6,020 nt of DNA, taken from contig JAQUJQ010000104.1 of NCBI GenBank assembly GCA_028680875.1, positions 1 to 6,020 on the forward strand. Direction: 5' to 3'. The position numbers and the translations under genes are program-made. This document shows positions 1 to 3,684 of the stretch, in pieces; within the stretch, counting starts at the first letter, position 1; every line of letters starts with the position of its first letter. A model generated the notes under the pieces. The model had not been told where the DNA came from. It did not search any database and saw only the letters and a program-made list of their open reading frames with translations. Source of the DNA: Eubacteriales bacterium. GTDB lineage: Bacteria; Bacillota; Clostridia; Peptostreptococcales; Anaerovoracaceae.

Positions 1-1099
1 CCTTCCAAAGAACTTTGTAAATATCCTTCAGTTGGATTTCACCCACTGCCATACCACGGATGATAAGGGTAGCCGTCTGAGAACCGGAATTGCCGCCGGT
101 TCCCATGAGCATAGGTAAATAAACAGCTAACACTATAACTTGTGATAGTAAATTTTCAAATCTACTTATGATCATTCCGGTTATCATAGCGGAAATCATT
201 AGGTATAGTAGCCAAGGGAAACGGTTTTTGACATGGCGCCATACCTTAGTATCCAAATACTCTTCGGTTGAAGCCGCCACGCCGGCCATCTTTTGAAAGT
301 CTTCTGTATTTTCTTCGTCAATTATACCTAAGATGTCATCTACGGTAATGATGCCTACCAAACGATTCTCATTATCGACAACCGGAATAGCCAGAAAACC
401 ATAACGCCTGAATAAGTTGGAAACGTGTTCCTGATCTTCTAAAGCATTGACGTAAACTACATCCGTCTCCATAATATCCCTGATCAGTGCATCGTCATTA
501 GATATGACCAGGGTACGTAATGAAACGATGCCATGTAGTTTTCTACCCGCATCTTTCACATAACAGGTATAGACGGTTTCGCTGTCCATGCCTTCTTTTT
601 TTATATATGCAAGTGCCTGGCTTACTGTCATATCCTCGCACAAACTGATATACTCGGGGGTCATCAAGCTGCCGGCACTGTCTTCCGGATAATTAAGAAA
701 AGTATTGATAAGCCGGCGCTCTTCTTTTGTTGCCTTCTCTAAAATCTTATTTACGATGTTTGCCGGCAATTCTTCCAAGACGTCAATCATGTCATCAAAG
801 GGAAGCTCATCAATAATAAAATGAATTTCTTTATCTGTAATACAGTTTATAATTGCAACCCGCTCATCGCTCCCTAAATATGAAAAAACCTCCACTGCTA
901 TGTCTTTTGGCAGTGTCCGAAACATTATAATTGTTTTCTCGATACCGAGATCTTCCATTATTTCTTCAAGGATTTCAGCTATGTCAACTTCGTTGTACAT
1001 TAAAAGCTCTTCCCTGGCTTTTATATATTTTTTTTCTTCAATTAAAGCAATGATAAGTGCAATGGATTCATTGATCGTTCGATCTGTTTCGTATTCCAT
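1..1099 (-). CDS. mgtE: MgtE-family Mg2+ transporter, C-terminus cut by window edge
   Basis: This is the N-terminal 366 residues of an MgtE magnesium channel/transporter, a dimeric inner-membrane protein that admits Mg2+ and closes when its cytosolic domain binds Mg2+. Residues 1-137 are the acidic, helical MgtE N-domain. Residues about 138-265 are a tandem CBS pair, opening with DSAGSLMTPE (140-149) and containing VVDNENRLVGIITVDDIL (240-257). Then come the plug-helix region with KMAGVAASTEEY (270-281) and the first membrane segments: PWLLYLMISAMITGMII (295-311) and VIVLAVYLPMLMGTGGNSGSQ (from 321), the last being the family signature. Family members are about 450 residues, so roughly 85 residues with the last membrane helices and the pore aspartate lie beyond base 1. 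The start is the ATG at 1099, eight bases after an AAAGGAGGT ribosome site (1108-1116). The gene is transcribed away from nnrD and has a long leader of its own. The family call is firm; ion preference and Mg2+ gating are inferred from the family. Confidence 0.97.
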   Translation of the reverse strand, partial: MEYETDRTINESIALIIALIEEKKYIKAREELLMYNEVDIAEILEEIMEDLGIEKTIIMFRTLPKDIAVEVFSYLGSDERVAIINCITDKEIHFIIDELPFDDMIDVLEELPANIVNKILEKATKEERRLINTFLNYPEDSAGSLMTPEYISLCEDMTVSQALAYIKKEGMDSETVYTCYVKDAGRKLHGIVSLRTLVISNDDALIRDIMETDVVYVNALEDQEHVSNLFRRYGFLAIPVVDNENRLVGIITVDDILGIIDEENTEDFQKMAGVAASTEEYLDTKVWRHVKNRFPWLLYLMISAMITGMIISRFENLLSQVIVLAVYLPMLMGTGGNSGSQTATLIIRGMAVGEIQLKDIYKVLWK

Positions 1100-1107
1100 T
1101 GGGCTGT

Positions 1108-1116
1108 ACCTCCTTT
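1108..1116 (-). promoter_or_regulatory. Ribosome binding site of mgtE
   Basis: AAAGGAGGT on the minus strand lies eight bases before the mgtE ATG at 1099. It is a strong, ideally spaced site and it settles the mgtE start. Confidence 0.9.
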
Positions 1117-1143
1117 GCAATTGCGATGGCACATTATCCCATG

Positions 1144-1161
1144 CTTACGATGAACGGTAAG
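1144..1161 (-). promoter_or_regulatory. Small hairpin in the mgtE leader, close to the start
   Basis: CTTAC and GTAAG (1144-1148 and 1157-1161) can pair around an 8-base loop. The element sits 45 bases before the mgtE start codon. The stem is only five pairs, so it may be chance; it matters mainly as part of a series of three leader hairpins. Confidence 0.25.
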
Positions 1162-1173
1162 TAATGAATCATG

Positions 1174-1272
1174 CTAACAAGAATATAAATTTCTTGTGAA
1201 AGCAGGGACATGAATGTGCAGTAATATAATAGGCTTGTCACTTTGACCCAAACTATCGGGGATGGTATCCAT
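1174..1272 (-). CDS. Candidate 32-residue leader peptide upstream of mgtE
   Basis: A short ORF begins at ATG 1272 and ends at TAG 1176-1174, 74 bases before the mgtE start and in the same direction. What makes it credible is its ribosome site: AAGGAGGTGA (1281-1290), a ten-base perfect complement to the 16S rRNA 3' end, spaced eight bases from the ATG. The peptide starts MDTIPDSLGQ, continues with KPIILLHIHVPAF (13-25) and ends NLYSC. It has no signal peptide, domain or resemblance I recognise. Acidic and proline residues near the start recall the regulatory leader peptides of enterobacterial Mg2+ genes (mgtL, mgtP), where ribosome behaviour on acidic/proline codons senses Mg2+. That comparison is only functional analogy. 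The ORF's last codons overlap the 1177-1197 hairpin, so its translation would disturb that structure. It may instead be an untranslated leader with a fortuitous ORF. Confidence 0.4.
   Translation of the reverse strand: MDTIPDSLGQSDKPIILLHIHVPAFTRNLYSC
1177..1197 (-). promoter_or_regulatory. Hairpin overlapping the end of the leader ORF
   Basis: ACAAGAA (1177-1183) and TTCTTGT (1191-1197) form a perfect seven-pair stem around a 7-base AT loop. On the mgtE transcript it covers the last codons of the candidate leader peptide, ending just before its stop, and would be opened by a ribosome finishing that ORF. No U-tract follows, so it is not an intrinsic terminator. Confidence 0.4.
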
Positions 1273-1304
1273 GTATACTTTCACCTCCTTAATTGTAAGT
1301 ATAC
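1273..1304 (-). promoter_or_regulatory. Inverted repeat presenting the leader Shine-Dalgarno in its loop
   Basis: GTATACTT and AAGTATAC (1273-1280, 1297-1304) are perfect eight-base arms flanking a 16-base loop that contains the whole AAGGAGGTGA ribosome site. In RNA the 3' arm abuts the leader ATG directly, so folding would hold the start codon against a stem while exposing the Shine-Dalgarno. As DNA it could equally be a dimeric repressor site downstream of the promoter. The minus-strand 10-mer TATACTTACA in this element (1294-1303) is repeated at 1333-1342, where it contains the presumed -10 box. Confidence 0.5.
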
Positions 1305-1336
1305 CCAGTTGTAATTTTAAGCCCTTCAACTATGTA

Positions 1337-1366
1337 AGTATAAACCGAAACCATGAACCAATGCAA
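1337..1366 (-). promoter_or_regulatory. Promoter for mgtE and its leader
   Basis: On the minus strand TTGCAT (1361-1366) is followed after 18 bases by TATACT (1337-1342). The -35 matches the housekeeping consensus at four of six bases and the -10 at five of six. Transcription would start near 1330, giving a leader of about 230 nt. The 39-bp-downstream copy of the -10 region (1298-1303) has no well-spaced -35 and is less likely to be a promoter. Confidence 0.5.
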
Positions 1367-1451
1367 CTATTTCGACAAAAATCTTATCGGATAATATCAC
1401 AAGTGATCCTGCATGTAATATGACAAGTTCTTTACGTTCGTGTAAAGATAG

Positions 1452-1480
1452 TTTACGAAAAAGAGGAAAGAAGTTAAAAT
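1452..1480 (+). promoter_or_regulatory. Candidate nnrD promoter
   Basis: TTTACG (1452-1457) and TAAAAT (1475-1480) are separated by 17 bases, matching consensus at four and five of six positions. Transcription would start near 1487, leaving a short leader with a GGAG ribosome site (1505-1508) seven bases before the nnrD ATG. Confidence 0.5.
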
Positions 1481-1515
1481 GAGTAAAAGATATTTTATTA
1501 AGATGGAGTAAAAAA

Positions 1516-2370
1516 ATGGACAATCCCCGTTTAATTGATAAAGCCTTTGTCAATACTGTTATTAAGAGGCGTCCAAAGGATCTACATAAAGGTGATTGCG
1601 GAAAAGTTTTGGTGATTGCCGGAAGTAAAGGCATGGCCGGGGCAGCAGTTCTAAGTGCAAGAGGTGCTCTTCGAAGCGGAGCAGGCATCGTACGGGTGTC
1701 TGTACCGGAGGAACTGTTCCCCATTATACAAGTCGGTGTGCCTGAAGCTATCTGTGTATCCAGGATGCTTCCACCGGACGGGCTTGGAGAATACCAGGCT
1801 ATTGTAATCGGTCCGGGGTTGGGAGATGAAATTTCCAATGTATCGTTAATAAAAATGGTTTTAGAAGGTGCCGGGAAAGCTGTGGTATTGGATGCGGACG
1901 GTCTTAATTTGACTGCCCGTAGCAAAGAACTTCAAGATGCAGTATTTGCCTTGAGAGAACGATTAATCATTACACCACATCCGGGAGAGGCTGCAAGGCT
2001 GTTGGATTGTACTACGGAGACAATCAACAGTAATCGAATGGCAGCGGTTCATTTACTTGTCGAAAAGACAGGATCTGTCGTCGTATTAAAAGGGGCAGGA
2101 ACTCTGGTGGCAACCCCAGACCAAAAGACATATATTAATACGACAGGAAATCCCGGAATGGCAACCGGTGGAAGCGGTGATGTCCTATCCGGCATTATTG
2201 GAGCACTGGCAGGTCAAGGGATTTCCTGCTTTGAAGCGGCGGCAGCGGGTGTTTACATCCACGGATTGGCAGGAGACATGGCAGCTGAAAATCTGGGTGA
2301 ATACGGAATAATCGCCTCAGATATAGCGACCATGACTGCTTTGGCCCTTCATAAAACAATGAAAACTTAA
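1516..2370 (+). CDS. nnrD: ADP-dependent NAD(P)H-hydrate dehydratase
   Basis: The product dehydrates the S-form of NADHX and NADPHX, damaged hydrated cofactors, back to NADH and NADPH using ADP. It is a cytosolic metabolite-repair enzyme of the ribokinase-like fold (YjeF C-terminal/CARKD family). The 284-residue protein carries the family's whole set of motifs: HKGDCGKVLVIAGSKGM (24-40) with the SGAG turn, IGPGLG (98-103), VLDADGLN (124-131), ITPHPGE (152-158), KGAGTLV (192-198) and the nucleotide-binding loop GNPGMATGGSGDVL (211-224), whose GSGD includes the catalytic aspartate. Its length fits a dehydratase-only protein. The epimerase partner domain (NnrE/YjeF_N), often fused in front, is absent and would have to be encoded elsewhere. 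Start ATG 1516 has GGAG seven bases upstream. The toxin-antitoxin promoter begins four bases after its stop codon. In related Bacillota, nnrD-type genes and ndoAI-ndoA commonly lie in the same acpS/alr neighbourhood, which fits this order. Confidence 0.97.
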   Translation: MDNPRLIDKAFVNTVIKRRPKDLHKGDCGKVLVIAGSKGMAGAAVLSARGALRSGAGIVRVSVPEELFPIIQVGVPEAICVSRMLPPDGLGEYQAIVIGPGLGDEISNVSLIKMVLEGAGKAVVLDADGLNLTARSKELQDAVFALRERLIITPHPGEAARLLDCTTETINSNRMAAVHLLVEKTGSVVVLKGAGTLVATPDQKTYINTTGNPGMATGGSGDVLSGIIGALAGQGISCFEAAAAGVYIHGLAGDMAAENLGEYGIIASDIATMTALALHKTMKT

Positions 2371-2373
2371 GAT

Positions 2374-2402
2374 TTGACAAAATACGACACCTGGTATATA
2401 TT
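2374..2402 (+). promoter_or_regulatory. Near-consensus promoter of the toxin-antitoxin operon
   Basis: A perfect TTGACA (2374-2379), a 17-base spacer and TATATT (2397-2402, five of six) lie directly behind the nnrD stop codon. It is the strongest promoter in the window. Its -10 overlaps the first of four GTATAT-like repeats, as expected if the antitoxin represses its own operon. The transcript would have a leader of roughly 60 nt. Confidence 0.8.
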
Positions 2403-2437
2403 TATGTATATACAGATGTATATGAGTAGATATATAG
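2394..2437 (+). repeat. Four GTATAT-like repeats spaced 11-12 bp, probable antitoxin operator
   Basis: GTATATA, GTATATA, GTATAT and GATATATA begin at 2394, 2406, 2418 and 2429, steps of 12, 12 and 11 bases, close to one DNA turn. They start on the -10 box and extend across the transcription start. Ribbon-helix-helix antitoxins bind short tandem or inverted half-sites along one DNA face, so this is a natural autoregulation site. The periodicity is seen directly; protein binding is inferred. The tract is AT-rich, which makes chance similarity easier. Confidence 0.5.
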
Positions 2438-2469
2438 CCGAAGAAAAAACACTAGATAGAGGTGGATTA

Positions 2470-2736
2470 ATGTCAAATCGAAAGAAAATTATTACAAGCT
2501 TACCTGAGTCTCTTTTGGAACAGGTAGATAGTATTGTAAAAGAAGACCATAAAAATAGAAGTGAATTGATTCGCGAAGCTTTGGTCTTGTACCTGACCGA
2601 TCGCAGAAAAAAACAAATCCGCAGGGAAATGGTGGAAGGTTACCAAAAGATGGGTGACCTAAATCAAAGCCTTTCTGAAGATGGGATTGGTGCAGACCTG
2701 GCCGATTTGAAACAATATGAACTAAATTTAAAATAG
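2470..2736 (+). CDS. mazE: Ribbon-helix-helix antitoxin of the MazEF/EndoA module
   Basis: This 88-residue protein is the cognate antitoxin of the downstream MazF toxin, equivalent to Bacillus EndoAI (NdoAI). Residues 5-45 form a CopG/Arc-type ribbon-helix-helix: a basic strand KKIITSLPESLLEQVD (5-20), a helix-turn, then NRSELIREALVLYL (29-42). The dimer should bind DNA through the strand. The C-terminal part from DRRKKQIRREM (44-54) through GYQKMGDLNQSLSED (57-71) to an acidic, poorly structured end resembles the segment that wraps the toxin and blocks its RNA-binding groove in EndoAI. The same frame is open upstream to 2374, but the ATG at 2470 is preferred: it has AGAGGTGG (2458-2465) at good spacing, and the upstream frame runs through the promoter and repeats. 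Autorepression at 2394-2437 is likely. Confidence 0.93.
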   Translation: MSNRKKIITSLPESLLEQVDSIVKEDHKNRSELIREALVLYLTDRRKKQIRREMVEGYQKMGDLNQSLSEDGIGADLADLKQYELNLK

Positions 2737-2765
2737 AACCGGTTAATGACAACCATACCGGTATG
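2737..2765 (+). repeat. Two ACCGGT palindromes in the antitoxin-toxin gap
   Basis: AACCGGTT (2737-2744) follows the antitoxin stop immediately, and CATACCGGTATG (2754-2765), a perfect 12-base palindrome, ends four bases before the toxin's GGAG. The two ACCGGT cores can also pair with each other as a six-pair stem with a 13-base loop. Such a structure just upstream of the toxin ribosome site could lower toxin translation or affect RNA stability. It could also be a DNA-binding site. Confidence 0.4.
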
Positions 2766-2782
2766 CATGGAGAGTGAGTGAC

Positions 2783-3133
2783 TTGATTGTAAAAAAAGGT
2801 GAAATCTATTATGCAGATTTAAGTCCGGTCATCGGCTCAGAGCAAGGCGGTATTAGACCTGTCCTTGTAGTGCAGAATGACGTTGGAAATAAATACAGCC
2901 CTACGGTGATAGTAGCGGCCGTAACTTCACAAATTAATAAAGCGAAGCTCCCCACCCACGTAGAGATCACAGCGGAAGGCCACGGCTTAACAAAGGATTC
3001 CGTGATTTTGTTGGAGCAGTTGAGAACCATAGATAAAAAACGCCTAAGGGAGAAAATCGGACGGATTGATGAGGGTAGTATCGAGCGTACTAACGAAGCT
3101 TTATCGATCAGCCTGGGGATTGTAGATTTTTAA
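2783..3133 (+). CDS. mazF: MazF/EndoA mRNA interferase toxin
   Basis: This is a sequence-specific endoribonuclease that cuts single-stranded mRNA and arrests growth when not held by the antitoxin. With a TTG start at 2783 the protein is 116 residues, the length of Bacillus subtilis EndoA, and begins MIVKKGEIYYADLSPVIGSE in register with it. The PemK/MazF beta-barrel is clear: GSEQGGIRPVLVVQND (18-33), IVAAVT (43-48), KLPTHVEI, DSVILLEQLRTIDKKRL and a C-terminal SISLGIVDF. The residues corresponding to the catalytic Arg25 and Thr48 of EndoA are both present, so the toxin should be active. A GTG at 2774 is possible as start but sits one base after the GGAGA; GGAG 2769-2772 is spaced ten bases from the TTG. 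The non-ATG start and 46-base gap after the antitoxin would keep toxin synthesis below antitoxin synthesis. Close EndoA relatives cleave at UACAU, which is the likely but unproven target here. Confidence 0.97.
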   Translation: MIVKKGEIYYADLSPVIGSEQGGIRPVLVVQNDVGNKYSPTVIVAAVTSQINKAKLPTHVEITAEGHGLTKDSVILLEQLRTIDKKRLREKIGRIDEGSIERTNEALSISLGIVDF

Positions 3134-3157
3134 ATGCACGAACAAAGGAGATAAAAA

Positions 3158-3595
3158 ATGAACAAAAGAAAGGCTATCATATCTATAGTAGTAATTATTG
3201 TAATTGCTACTACAGTAGCTGCAGGAGCACAAACCTATGATCCGGGTTCTAAAGAAGATCCGGTGGTGACCAAAAGTTATGTAGATGCACAGATTGCCGC
3301 ACTCAAGAGTAGCGGAGGAAGCGGATCTGCCGCAACTTTTGAAGCAGTCTTTGTAGAGGCAGGAAAGAAACTGATCGGCGGTGCCGGAACAGAGCTCATC
3401 CTGCGCAGCGGCAGAGCTTCGGCCATTGATAACGGAGCTGACGGCCTTTCAGATCTGACCGGGGCCAAAGATTTAATCGGAGGCTCCGATGTTGGGAAAA
3501 ACCACCTCCTCTTGGTTCCCAGAGACGATGGTAGAGGTATTCGGGCAACTACCGATCTTTGGGTCATGGTAAAAGGAAGTTACACGATAAAATAA
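3158..3595 (+). CDS. Small exported protein of unknown function
   Basis: I do not recognise a named family. The 145-residue product opens with MNKRKAII and a hydrophobic stretch ISIVVIIVIATTVAAGA (8-24), a typical Gram-positive signal peptide or N-terminal anchor, with likely cleavage after AGA-24. A segment VVTKSYVDAQIAALKSSG follows. It resembles the short coiled-coil/trimerisation segments seen in phage tail fibres and surface adhesins. After a Gly/Ser linker the body FEAVFVEAGKKLIGGAGTE continues to a conserved-looking end HLLLVPRDDGRG...LWVMVKGSYTIK, with LIGG occurring twice (73-76, 106-109). There are no cysteines after the signal and no catalytic motif I can name. Start ATG 3158 has AAAGGAG (3144-3150) seven bases upstream. 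The 24-base gap to mazF leaves no room for a promoter, so read-through from the toxin operon or a promoter inside mazF is likely. A terminator follows. The next gene is also exported, so the two may act together at the cell surface. Confidence 0.85.
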   Translation: MNKRKAIISIVVIIVIATTVAAGAQTYDPGSKEDPVVTKSYVDAQIAALKSSGGSGSAATFEAVFVEAGKKLIGGAGTELILRSGRASAIDNGADGLSDLTGAKDLIGGSDVGKNHLLLVPRDDGRGIRATTDLWVMVKGSYTIK

Positions 3596-3612
3596 AAGAA
3601 GGGTGAATGCTT

Positions 3613-3644
3613 ACCCGCCCCGTTTTCGAGGCGGGTGGGTTTTT
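3613..3644 (+). terminator. Intrinsic terminator after the small exported protein gene
   Basis: ACCCGCC (3613-3619) pairs with GGCGGGT (3630-3636). One C/A mismatch and a further CG/CG pair close a TTTT loop. A GGGTTTTT tract (3637-3644) follows; the three G bases before the T-run are slightly unusual. It lies 17 bases after the stop codon and separates the toxin-antitoxin/exported-protein transcript from the large surface protein gene. Confidence 0.8.
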
Positions 3645-3684
3645 GACCGGTATAGAACAAAAAAGACAATATGGAGGAGAGATT

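Larger units (their letters stand above)
1100..1515. other. Divergent mgtE/nnrD intergenic region
   Basis: These 416 bases between two divergent genes contain no long gene that looks real. The left two thirds, read on the minus strand, look like the mgtE promoter (1337-1366) and its roughly 230-nt leader with a possible short ORF and three hairpins. The right part holds a candidate nnrD promoter (1452-1480). Between the two promoters are two small inverted repeats: TTATC-G-GATAA at 1384-1394, and CTTTAC/GTAAAG at 1430-1447 with a 6-base loop. Either could be a protein-binding site. No T-run follows the second one, so it is not a convincing terminator. Confidence 0.7.

Noticed and set aside
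900..1160. 86-residue plus-strand ORF over the mgtE start
   Set aside because: It is antisense to mgtE, has Ser/Ile-rich shadow composition and no ribosome site.
1100..1330. M-box (ykoK) Mg2+ riboswitch in the mgtE leader
   Set aside because: The position and length are right, and fragments such as GGTGA and TGGGTCAA are reminiscent, but the conserved GAGGCTCCT and GCTGCTGCCC-type core is not present in either strand. A covariance-model search would be decisive.
1326..1925. 199-residue minus-strand ORF
   Set aside because: It lies largely antisense to nnrD, whose protein motifs are unmistakable; the antisense translation is low-complexity Ser/Pro/Leu without family features.
2374..2469. N-terminal extension of the antitoxin from TTG 2374
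   Set aside because: The extension would be encoded by the promoter and repeat region and has no ribosome site; ATG 2470 has one and gives the usual ribbon-helix-helix start.
3601..3616. Antiterminator stem GGGT/ACCC competing with the terminator
   Set aside because: It has only four pairs plus a wobble and no evidence of a regulated switch.
3643..3671. Promoter TTGACC with GACAAT or CAATAT for the glycosidase gene
   Set aside because: Transcription would start at about 3677, inside the GGAGG ribosome site, and the -10 matches are weak. The real promoter of this gene is not evident; it may depend on read-through of the terminator.
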